Of a stretch of 5,304 nucleotides of DNA, positions 1 to 5,304 are shown in pieces. Below the pieces are notes generated by a model. It saw only the letters and a list, made by a program, of their open reading frames with translations, searched no databases and was not told where the DNA came from. How positions within the stretch are numbered: position 1 is the stretch's first letter; each line of letters opens with the position of its first letter. Source of the DNA: Candidatus Merdimorpha stercoravium (GTDB taxonomy: Bacteria; Bacteroidota; Bacteroidia; Flavobacteriales; UBA1820); NCBI GenBank assembly GCA_018715295.1, contig DVLY01000129.1, positions 1 through 5,304 on the forward strand, written 5' to 3'. The position numbers and the translations under genes were made by a program.

Positions 1-25
1 GGAAAGCATCCCGACCCGGAGAAAC

Positions 26-53
26 AAAGGTAGTGAAAGGCGAGCGCACCGCC
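26..53. repeat. Intergenic 28-bp direct repeat, copy 1
   Basis: This 28-base unit starts AAAGGTAGTGAAAGG and ends GCGCACCGCC. It is repeated without a mismatch 84 bases downstream, where its flanking bases differ. A short word, GCATCCCG, also precedes each copy (6-13 and 94-101), so the repeated unit is probably longer but diverged. The 3' part can form a small stem, GGCG with CGCC, around a 7-base loop. Read in the frame that ends at the TAG at 81-83, both copies encode the same short peptide (VVKGERTA). I think this is a by-product of the repeat rather than a gene. It resembles a short dispersed intergenic repeat; its function is unknown. Confidence 0.85.
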
Positions 54-54
54 A

Positions 55-79
55 AAGACGGAAACGCAGTTTTCGTTTT
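55..79 (+). terminator. Candidate hairpin, possible terminator of an upstream gene
   Basis: Bases 55-65 can pair with 69-79 over 11 positions, two of them G-T wobbles, around a 3-base GCA loop. The 3' arm is T-rich (GTTTTCGTTTT). The stem has few G-C pairs and the T tract is part of the stem, so it is not a textbook Rho-independent terminator. Its place between the two repeat copies and ahead of a new promoter-like element fits termination of a + strand gene lying left of the window. It may instead be a structural part of the repeat. Confidence 0.35.
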
Positions 80-109
80 CTAGGTGCCGAGCCGCATCCC
101 GCTTTATCA

Positions 110-137
110 AAAGGTAGTGAAAGGCGAGCGCACCGCC
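110..137. repeat. Intergenic 28-bp direct repeat, copy 2
   Basis: This copy is identical over 28 bases to the one at 26-53. Here the flanking bases extend the 3' stem to six pairs (121-126 with 134-139, AAGGCG with CGCCTT, 7-base loop). What follows differs: copy 1 runs into a T-rich hairpin, whereas copy 2 is followed by a pyrimidine-rich stretch and then the TACCTTTG promoter element 38 bases later. The copy therefore sits just upstream of the promoter of the mazG-like and mutS2 genes. Confidence 0.85.
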
Positions 138-175
138 TTATCCCCTTCCCGAACCTCTTTTTCCGAAAGAAGTGT

Positions 176-183
176 TACCTTTG
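176..183 (+). promoter_or_regulatory. Bacteroidetes-type -7 promoter element (TACCTTTG)
   Basis: TACCTTTG matches the TAnnTTTG consensus recognised by the Bacteroidetes primary sigma factor at every fixed position. Transcription would start near 190, leaving a leader of about 55 bases before the ATG at 246. A good TTTG-like -33 box at the usual spacing of about 19 bases is missing; only a T-run at 158-162 is near. It is the best candidate promoter for the mazG-like/mutS2 pair. Confidence 0.6.
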
Positions 184-245
184 CCTGTTGCCAAGCGTTG
201 TCCGCAACGCCTGCCACGAACCGTAACCCACAATATCCTTCTGTC

Positions 246-575
246 ATGGACATAAAAAATTCGCAACTGGCGGTTGACCGCTGGATAAAAGAACACGGGG
301 TGCGCTACTTCGACCCCCTGACCAACATGGCGCTGCTCACCGAAGAGACCGGCGAAGTGGCGCGCATCATCGCCCGGCGGTACGGCCAGCAGAGCGAGAA
401 GGAATCCGACAAGGCAAAAGACCTGGGCGAAGAGTTGGCCGACGTGGTCTTCGTCGCCCTGTGCCTGGCCAACCAGACGGGCATCGACCTGCAAGAAGCC
501 TTCGACCGCAAGATGGAACTGAAAACCCGGCGCGACCACGACCGCCATCACAACAATCCCAAACTGCAAGAATAA
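246..575 (+). CDS. MazG-like nucleotide pyrophosphohydrolase
   Basis: The 109-residue product is a single-domain, all-alpha NTP pyrophosphatase of the MazG type. Members hydrolyse (d)NTPs to the monophosphate and pyrophosphate with Mg2+ and clear non-canonical nucleotides from the cytoplasmic pool. The metal-binding signature EExxE...ExxD is present: E33, E34 and E37 in TEETGE, then E63 and D66 in EELAD. The length fits the short YpjD-like branch rather than two-domain MazG. I chose the ATG at 246 because the homology begins right after it. An in-frame GTG at 84 would add 54 residues encoded by the repeat and promoter region, which do not look like protein. No Shine-Dalgarno sequence is visible, as is usual in this phylum. 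The stop is 23 bases before the mutS2 start on the same strand, so co-transcription is likely. The preferred nucleotide cannot be told from sequence. Confidence 0.9.
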   Translation: MDIKNSQLAVDRWIKEHGVRYFDPLTNMALLTEETGEVARIIARRYGQQSEKESDKAKDLGEELADVVFVALCLANQTGIDLQEAFDRKMELKTRRDHDRHHNNPKLQE

Positions 576-598
576 TTTCTCCCCGCAGAGCCAACACG

Positions 599-2929
599 AT
601 GATAGACCGCAGCGCGATCGAAGACCTGGAACTGGAAAAGGTCAAAACAGCCATCGCCCAACGGTGCCGCACCGCAAAGGGTTCGGCCCTGGCGCTTCGC
701 ATCGGCTCGTACAACCACTACGGGGCGCTGAACCGCGAATTGAAACAGACCGACGAATACCTCTGTGCCCTCAAAGGCGGAGGGGGTTTTCCCGATCTGA
801 CCTTCGAAGCGGCCGACGAAGACCTCCGGCTGTTGGCCGTGGAAAACTCCGTCCTGTCCGAAACGTCCCTGCTGCGGCTGGCCGATATTTCGGGCAAGGT
901 AAACGATCTGATCGACTACCTGAACCAGTACCGGGACTACTTCCCCTTCATCGGGCAGAAACTTCGCTACGTCTATCGCACCGAGGGGGTTACCGCTCCG
1001 GTAGCGCGCGCCATCGACCCGGAAGGGAGCGTACGCGACGAGGCTTCCCCGGAGTTGAAAAGCATCCGGATGCGTATCGGGGCCATCCGCGGCTCGATCG
1101 ACAAGTTTTTCCAGATGGAAATGGCCCGCTGCCGCGCCGAAGGCCTGCTGGACGAGATCGGCGAATCGGTGATCGACCACCGCCGGGTGTTGGCCGTATC
1201 GGCCGCCTCGCGCCGGAAAGTGCGCGGACAGGCCTTGGGTACCTCCCGCACCGGCAGCATCATTTTCATCGAACCGGAAGCCACCGTACGCCTCTCGCGC
1301 GAGATGGCCGCCGCCCAGGAGGAGGAAAAAGAGGAAATCCTGCGTATCCTCCGCGCCCTCTCCGACGAGATCCGCCCCTATGCGGAATTGCTCACCGCCA
1401 GCCAAAAACTGCTCACCGAGATGGACCTCTTGCAGGCCAAAGCGCACTACGCCCTGGAGATCGGCGCCTGCCTGCCCGCCCTCGACAAAAACGGCCGGGT
1501 TCACCTGCGCGAAGCCTACCACCCTATCCTGCTGCTGCAGAACAAAGCCCAAGGGTTACCCACCTTTCCGCAGGACATCGAGCTGAATCCCGAGCAGCGC
1601 ATCATCGCCATCTCGGGGCCCAATGCCGGAGGAAAGAGCATCACCCTGAAAACGGTCGGCCTGCTCCAGCTCATGTTCCAGTGCGGGCTGCTGGTGCCGG
1701 TGCACCCTTCGAGCACGATGAGCCTGTTCGAACACATCCTCACCGACATCGGCGACAACCAATCCATCGAAAACCACCTGTCCACCTACTCCTACCGGCT
1801 GAAGAAGATGGCGCAATTCCTGCGCACGTGCGACGACCGGACCCTGTTCCTGATCGACGAATTCGGCACCGGTTCCGATCCCGATCTGGGTGGAGCCTTG
1901 GCGGCGGTGTTCCTCGAGGAGTTTTACAACCGAGGAGCCTACGGAGTGCTCACCACCCACTACACCAACATCAAACTGCTGGTGGAAAATCTCCCGCAGG
2001 CCATCAACGCCTCGATGCTGTTCGACGAAAAGACCCTCAAGCCGCTCTACAAGCTCTACGTAGGACAGGCCGGAAGTTCCTTCACCTTTGAAGTGGCACT
2101 GATGAACGGCATCCCCCGCGAGTTGATCAAACGGGCCAAAACGCGGGTGGAGCACGACAAGATCGTACTGGACCGCACCATCGCCGCCCTGCAAAAAGAA
2201 AAATCGAACATCCTCGAACAGAGCCGCAACCTTTCCTCGGCACGCGCCAAGGCCGACGCCACGTCCGAAGTCCTGGAAAAGACCAACGAAAAGATTCAGG
2301 CCAAACTCGTCGCCTACCAGGAGCTCTTCGACCACAACACCCGACGCATCCAGCTCGGACGCCGCATCGAGGCCCTTACCGACGCTTATTTCTTCAAGAA
2401 ACAGACCAAGAAAGCGGTCGTAGCGGAACTGACCAAACTCATCGAGACGGAGACTGCCCGCAGAGCCGAAAAAGCAGCCGAACTGCTCAAGGCACAGGAG
2501 AAACAGGCCGCCGAAAAAAAGAAAAAGAAGACCGCCGAAGAAAAAACGGCCTCCACCCCCGCTGCTTCACCCGACCCGGCCAAAGAAATCTCCCGCGCCC
2601 AAGCCGCCGCCCGCAAAGCCTTGCAGGCTCAGAAAAAAGAAGAGGAAAAACGCCTCTGCGAAGCCGAGAAACAGATCGAGCAGGAGATCGCCCCCATCCG
2701 CGAACAAAAGGCCGAGGAATTGGCCGCCCTCCGCCAGCAGCAGCAACAGCCCATCCTCCATCTCCCCATCGCGCCCGGAGACCGGGTACGGCTCGCCGGC
2801 GGCTACTCGGTCGGGACAGTCGATCGCCTCGAAAAAGGCATTGCCTACATCGACTACGGCTGGTTCATCACCCAGGCCCCGATCGCGGAACTGGAACTGG
2901 TGGAGAAAAAGAAACAGGGCAAAAAGTAA
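599..2929 (+). CDS. mutS2: MutS2-family ATPase lacking the C-terminal Smr domain
   Basis: This 776-residue protein is a MutS2-type ABC ATPase. MutS2 proteins lack the mismatch-recognition domain of MutS; in other bacteria they have been linked to suppression of recombination and to rescue of collided ribosomes. Visible here are an N-terminal MutS core/lever region (about 1-320), Walker A GPNAGGKS (340-347, K346), the DIGDNQSIENHLSTYS segment (383-398), Walker B LFLIDE (D420, E421), and the switch histidine H454 in TTHYTN. A long charged coiled coil follows (about 515-720) with a Lys/Ala/Glu-rich insert, then a KOW-like module starting PGDRVRLAGGYSVGTV near 726. The chain ends about 45 residues later. 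The Smr nuclease domain, with its LDLRG and HGKGTG-type motifs, is absent, and the 106 bases after the stop show no trace of it. The start is the ATG at 599, where the alignable N-terminus begins; an upstream in-frame ATG at 461 lies inside the mazG-like gene. Confidence 0.93.
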   Translation: MIDRSAIEDLELEKVKTAIAQRCRTAKGSALALRIGSYNHYGALNRELKQTDEYLCALKGGGGFPDLTFEAADEDLRLLAVENSVLSETSLLRLADISGKVNDLIDYLNQYRDYFPFIGQKLRYVYRTEGVTAPVARAIDPEGSVRDEASPELKSIRMRIGAIRGSIDKFFQMEMARCRAEGLLDEIGESVIDHRRVLAVSAASRRKVRGQALGTSRTGSIIFIEPEATVRLSREMAAAQEEEKEEILRILRALSDEIRPYAELLTASQKLLTEMDLLQAKAHYALEIGACLPALDKNGRVHLREAYHPILLLQNKAQGLPTFPQDIELNPEQRIIAISGPNAGGKSITLKTVGLLQLMFQCGLLVPVHPSSTMSLFEHILTDIGDNQSIENHLSTYSYRLKKMAQFLRTCDDRTLFLIDEFGTGSDPDLGGALAAVFLEEFYNRGAYGVLTTHYTNIKLLVENLPQAINASMLFDEKTLKPLYKLYVGQAGSSFTFEVALMNGIPRELIKRAKTRVEHDKIVLDRTIAALQKEKSNILEQSRNLSSARAKADATSEVLEKTNEKIQAKLVAYQELFDHNTRRIQLGRRIEALTDAYFFKKQTKKAVVAELTKLIETETARRAEKAAELLKAQEKQAAEKKKKKTAEEKTASTPAASPDPAKEISRAQAAARKALQAQKKEEEKRLCEAEKQIEQEIAPIREQKAEELAALRQQQQQPILHLPIAPGDRVRLAGGYSVGTVDRLEKGIAYIDYGWFITQAPIAELELVEKKKQGKK

Positions 2930-3035
2930 TTTTCCCCTTTCTGCCCTTCCGCCTGCCGACCTGCCCCTTTTTCCGCACAACCCCGGACATCCCCTTCCCG
3001 CAAGCAGAGAGATTCCCTCCGAGCGAACCCTTTAT
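2930..3035. other. Convergent intergenic spacer, no clear terminator
   Basis: This spacer lies between the ends of mutS2 (+) and the Msr fusion (-). It is strongly pyrimidine-rich on the + strand, with several CCCCTTT-like runs. I found no convincing stem-loop followed by a T tract in either direction and no reading frame resembling an Smr domain or another gene. Confidence 0.5.
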
Positions 3036-3908
3036 TTACAATACTTCGCGCCAGAGGTGGCAGTACGGCGTATCCCCCGTCTTGTCGTAATAATGCCGGT
3101 GGCAGTCCTGCTGCTCGGGATAAAACACGTCCAAGGGCCGAAGCTGCGTTACCGGGCGGTAACCTTTTTCCCGAAGCTCGTCCAGGACCTGCTCCGCCTG
3201 GTGCTTCTGCTCCAGATCGGTGTAAAAAATAGCCGAACGGTACTGAGGGCCTATATCCGGTCCCTGCCCGTCTGCCTGTTCAAAGTCGAAGGTATTGAAA
3301 TACTGCCGCAGCACTTGCCGGTAAGAGACCTTGGCAGGGTCGAATACCACGCGGACGCACTCCAGATGGCCCGTCCCTCCGGTTTTCACTTCCTGGTACG
3401 AGGGTTGGCGCAACCACCCTCCGGCATAGCCTACCTCGGTGGACAGGACCCCTTCCAAACGCGAAAGCCAATACTCCGTCCCCCAGAAACAGCCCGAGGC
3501 AAGTACCGCCACCTCCACCGGGGAGGCTTCCGCGCGAGGGTCCATCTGCGGCACGAAGACCATCGACATCGAATTGATGCAATACCGGGTATTCCGTTCC
3601 GTCCAGCCTTCTCCGGAGAACACATGGCCCAGATGCGCTCCGCAGGCTGCGCAGACGCTTTCGGTACGCACTCCGTCCGCATCGGGAATCTCGCGCACCG
3701 CTCCGGGGATCGCCGCATCGAAAGCCGGCCAGCCGCAATGCGCATCGAACTTGTCCTGCGAGCGGTACAATGCTGCCCCGCAGCGGCGGCAATGGTACAT
3801 CCCGGGGGCGAACAGATCGACATACTTCCCAGTAAAGGGAACTTCGGTGGCTTTGTGTTCGATGACTTGCTGCTCCAGGGGAGTCAGCGGCTCGGTGGCT
3901 GGTTTCAT
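3036..3908 (-). CDS. msrAB: Bifunctional methionine sulfoxide reductase, MsrB-MsrA fusion
   Basis: This 290-residue enzyme reduces both epimers of methionine sulfoxide: MsrB the R form, MsrA the S form, normally recycled by thioredoxin. The MsrB domain comes first (about 8-120). It has two zinc-binding pairs, C40/C43 and C86/C89, a GWPAF motif, HLGHVF (92-97), and the nucleophile C110 in RYCINS. C58, just before GWPAF, is the likely resolving cysteine. After a short linker the MsrA domain (about 131-290) shows the nucleophile C140 in GCFWGTE, Y161 in VGYAGG, E183 in TGHLE, and D218 with Y223 in PDIGPQYRS. C283 near the end, and perhaps C269, are candidate resolving cysteines. No signal peptide is visible, so it is probably cytoplasmic. 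All key residues are present, so it should be active for both substrates. The start ATG at 3908 has an A-rich leader; a GGAG at 3940-3943 is too far upstream to act as a ribosome site. The gene diverges from the TPR/transglutaminase-like gene. Confidence 0.95.
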   Translation of the reverse strand: MKPATEPLTPLEQQVIEHKATEVPFTGKYVDLFAPGMYHCRRCGAALYRSQDKFDAHCGWPAFDAAIPGAVREIPDADGVRTESVCAACGAHLGHVFSGEGWTERNTRYCINSMSMVFVPQMDPRAEASPVEVAVLASGCFWGTEYWLSRLEGVLSTEVGYAGGWLRQPSYQEVKTGGTGHLECVRVVFDPAKVSYRQVLRQYFNTFDFEQADGQGPDIGPQYRSAIFYTDLEQKHQAEQVLDELREKGYRPVTQLRPLDVFYPEQQDCHRHYYDKTGDTPYCHLWREVL

Positions 3909-3918
3909 GGCGGTTCCG

Positions 3919-3933
3919 GTTTTTACAGTTTTT
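3919..3933 (-). repeat. 15-mer shared with the opposite leader, msr-side copy
   Basis: Read on the - strand this is AAAAACTGTAAAAAC, ending 10 bases before the msr start codon. It matches 14 of 15 bases of AAAAACTGTGAAAAC at 4092-4106 in the leader of the divergent gene, so the two form an inverted pair. It could be a shared regulatory or translation-enhancing element, or simply two A-rich leaders that look alike by chance. Confidence 0.4.
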
Positions 3934-4004
3934 CTTTGTTTCTCCTTTCAGCTTCTTTCACAAGCAAGTCCTTCTGCAAGAGAGGGTCGGGGAATATTTT
4001 AGCC

Positions 4005-4034
4005 CTTGTCCGGCGGAGGGGAAAAATATTTTTC
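4005..4034 (+). promoter_or_regulatory. Candidate promoter of the TPR/transglutaminase-like gene
   Basis: CTTG at 4005-4008 resembles the Bacteroidetes -33 box TTTG. It is followed after 18 bases by TATTTTTC (4027-4034), which fits TAnnTTTG except for the last base. Transcription would start near 4040, with a leader of about 68 bases. The -7-like box lies inside the palindrome at 4019-4036. A weaker alternative box, TAATGTAG, occurs at 4070-4077. Confidence 0.4.
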
Positions 4035-4036
4035 CC
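4019..4036. promoter_or_regulatory. Perfect 18-bp palindrome in the divergent spacer
   Basis: GGGAAAAATATTTTTCCC equals its own reverse complement over all 18 bases. It lies about midway to three-quarters across the 199-base spacer between the Msr fusion and the TPR/transglutaminase-like gene. Because of the symmetry, a -7-like TATTTTTC occurs on both strands (4027-4034 on +, 4028-4021 on -). This fits an operator for a dimeric regulator, or overlapping divergent promoters. The - strand lacks an obvious -33 box. No known regulator can be assigned from this sequence. Confidence 0.5.
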
Positions 4037-4091
4037 GCAGGGTGTAACTTCTTGGCCATTTCCCCGGTCTAATGTAGCAGAAAAAGGCAAT

Positions 4092-4106
4092 AAAAACTGT
4101 GAAAAC
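4092..4106 (+). repeat. 15-mer shared with the opposite leader, TPR-side copy
   Basis: AAAAACTGTGAAAAC sits one base before the ATG at 4108 and is the inverted partner, 14 of 15 bases, of 3919-3933 in the msr leader. It is A-rich, as expected before Bacteroidetes start codons, which weakens the case for a specific function. Confidence 0.4.
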
Positions 4107-4107
4107 G

Positions 4108-5304
4108 ATGAAAACATTTCTTTTTACCCTCCTGGCACTTCTGTGCGGGGTGGGAGTTCGGGCGCAGGACCAGGCGATGCTGGACTCCTTGCAGACGTTG
4201 ATGAATCAGGCCGACGGGGCCTTGGGCGAGAAAAATTTCCGGAAGGCGGTCTGCCTGTACAACGAACTGATCTCCACCTGCCAGGCGCAGGACGAGAAGA
4301 CACTCCCCATACGGGTCCGGCAAGCGGTCCAAGCGCATTGCTACTACAACCTGGCATGCATCTACAGTCTGTCCGATAGAAAAGAAGCGGCCTTGAACGC
4401 CTTCCAGAATGCGGTGAACGCCGGCTATCGGGACTATCTGTGGGCCAGCCAAGATTCCGACCTGCGCAACATCCAAAGCGAGACTTTCTTCCGGAAACTG
4501 ATCCGGGAACTCAAAAAGAAATACGACTACGTGGAGATCCTCAAAAACGCAGGGGGATACACGGGCGATGAGGATACAGCCTCCCGGCCGGAATTCACCT
4601 ATCTCTCGGCGAACGATCCCCGACTGGTCGCCCTGCGGGAGACGCTGAACCTGGATTCCATCGCGGGGGACGGCGACGAGATTTCCCGGATCAAAAACCT
4701 GTGCCTGTGGTTGCACAACACCGTACGTCACGATGGTTCTTCGCGCAACCCGACCGAGAAAAACACCCTGGCGATGCTCGAGCTATGCCGGAAGGAAAAC
4801 CGGGGGGTCAATTGCCGGATGCTGGCCACGATGCTCAACGAATGCTACCTGGCCCTGGGTTTCAAGTCGCGGTTCGTCACCTGTCTCCCTCAGGACGAGA
4901 ACGACCCGGACTGCCATGTGGTAACCGTCGTCTGGAGCGATACGCTAGGAAAATGGATCATGGCCGACCCGTCGTTCTACGCATTCTTCCTGGACAAGCA
5001 GGGGAACCTGCTGGGCCTCCAGGAGGCGCGCGAAAGAATGATCGAGGGAAAACCGGTGCATGTAAACCCCGAAATAAACTGGAACGGGAATCCCCGCAGT
5101 GAGGAAGAACACCTGAACTACATGGCCAAAAACTTCTACTGGTTCTCCTGCCCGGCGGCCTCGACCTACGATACGGAGACCCCCCAGGAGGGCAAATCGG
5201 TGCAGTACGTAAGTCTCTCCCCGAGCGGTTTCACCCCTTGGAATGCTTCCCTGGGCAGCTTTACGAGCTGCGATCCGGATTACTTCTGGGCAAAGCCTCG
5301 GTAA
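4108..5304 (+). CDS. Exported TPR and transglutaminase-like domain protein
   Basis: The 398-residue product starts with a classical signal peptide, a hydrophobic stretch at 4-17, with likely cleavage after A19 (VRA/Q). C13 is not in a valid lipobox, so a periplasmic or secreted soluble protein is more likely than a lipoprotein. Residues about 30-135 resemble tetratricopeptide repeats: a helix pair with FRKAVCLYNELI, then NLACIYSLSDRKEAALNAF and the DSDLRNIQ tail often seen after Bacteroidetes TPRs. Residues about 190-295 look like a transglutaminase-like (papain-fold) domain, with a plausible triad of C236 in RGVNCRM, H270 in DCHVV and D287 in MADPSF. Such domains may crosslink, hydrolyse or cleave peptides; the substrate is unknown. 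The predicted mature protein has 12 cysteines, many for its size. I chose the ATG at 4108 because it gives a proper signal peptide; an in-frame GTG at 4099 would add only three residues. The stop TAA ends the window. Confidence 0.78.
   Translation: MKTFLFTLLALLCGVGVRAQDQAMLDSLQTLMNQADGALGEKNFRKAVCLYNELISTCQAQDEKTLPIRVRQAVQAHCYYNLACIYSLSDRKEAALNAFQNAVNAGYRDYLWASQDSDLRNIQSETFFRKLIRELKKKYDYVEILKNAGGYTGDEDTASRPEFTYLSANDPRLVALRETLNLDSIAGDGDEISRIKNLCLWLHNTVRHDGSSRNPTEKNTLAMLELCRKENRGVNCRMLATMLNECYLALGFKSRFVTCLPQDENDPDCHVVTVVWSDTLGKWIMADPSFYAFFLDKQGNLLGLQEARERMIEGKPVHVNPEINWNGNPRSEEEHLNYMAKNFYWFSCPAASTYDTETPQEGKSVQYVSLSPSGFTPWNASLGSFTSCDPDYFWAKPR

Noticed and set aside
26..137. CRISPR array
   Set aside because: There are only two copies, the intervening 56 bases form a hairpin rather than a spacer of typical length, and no cas gene is present.
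84..245. N-terminal extension of the mazG-like gene from a GTG at 84
   Set aside because: The 54 added residues are encoded by repeat copy 2 and the promoter element, have no family resemblance, and would place TACCTTTG inside the gene. The homology starts at the ATG at 246.
461..598. Earlier start for mutS2 at the ATG at 461
   Set aside because: The extra 46 residues overlap the mazG-like gene in another frame and look like a Pro/Arg/Gln-rich shadow translation. The MutS2 N-terminus aligns from the ATG at 599.
548..1552. Long open frames on the - strand opposite mutS2 (also 1556-2335)
   Set aside because: Both are antisense to conserved MutS2 domains and show low-complexity Gly/Val/Phe/Gln-rich composition with no family motif.
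2734..2752. CAG-rich tract encoding five glutamines in MutS2
   Set aside because: It is short, mixed with CAA, and lies in a low-complexity coiled-coil end; there is no sign of an expandable or functional repeat.
4115..4150. Lipoprotein signal around C13 of the TPR/transglutaminase-like protein
   Set aside because: The residue before the cysteine is Leu, which does not fit a lipobox, and a normal signal peptidase site (VRA before Q) follows.
2841..4379. Long 512-codon open frame on the + strand
   Set aside because: It lies antisense to the well-supported Msr fusion and runs into the next gene out of frame. Its product has no recognisable domain, and GC-rich coding DNA commonly leaves such open antisense frames.

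Overview
The window looks like a chromosomal stretch from a GC-rich member of the Bacteroidales, most likely Alistipes or another Rikenellaceae. The reasons are a Bacteroidetes-type -7 box (TACCTTTG) before the first gene, no usable Shine-Dalgarno sequence near any start, A-rich leaders before two genes, moderately high GC in the coding regions, and the family content. The genus is an inference from sequence style, not from a database match.

Layout from left to right. Positions 1-245 hold no convincing gene. They carry two identical 28-base direct repeats (26-53 and 110-137), a long A/T-rich hairpin between them, and a promoter-like element. Then come two genes on the + strand, 23 bases apart and probably co-transcribed: a small all-alpha MazG-type nucleotide pyrophosphohydrolase (246-575) and a MutS2-family ATPase (599-2929). 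The MutS2 keeps its core, ATPase, coiled coil and KOW-like tail but ends where the Smr nuclease domain would normally begin. A 106-base convergent spacer follows. On the - strand is a fused methionine sulfoxide reductase with MsrB first and MsrA second (3036-3908). A 199-base divergent spacer separates it from a + strand gene (4108-5304) for an exported, cysteine-rich protein with a TPR region and a transglutaminase-like Cys-His-Asp triad. Its stop codon is the last codon of the window.

Functionally, the left pair concerns nucleotide-pool cleaning and DNA or ribosome maintenance. The right, divergent pair joins a repair enzyme for oxidised methionine to an exported protein of unknown substrate. 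The spacer between that pair holds a perfect 18-bp palindrome with a -7-like box on each strand, and a near-identical 15-mer sits in the leaders of both genes in inverted orientation, so shared regulation is possible but unproven. No RNA gene, CRISPR array, insertion sequence or prophage gene was seen. The most unusual points are the intergenic repeat pair, the Smr-less MutS2, the B-then-A Msr fusion, and the symmetrical divergent control region. I see no clear evidence of an entirely new multi-gene system.
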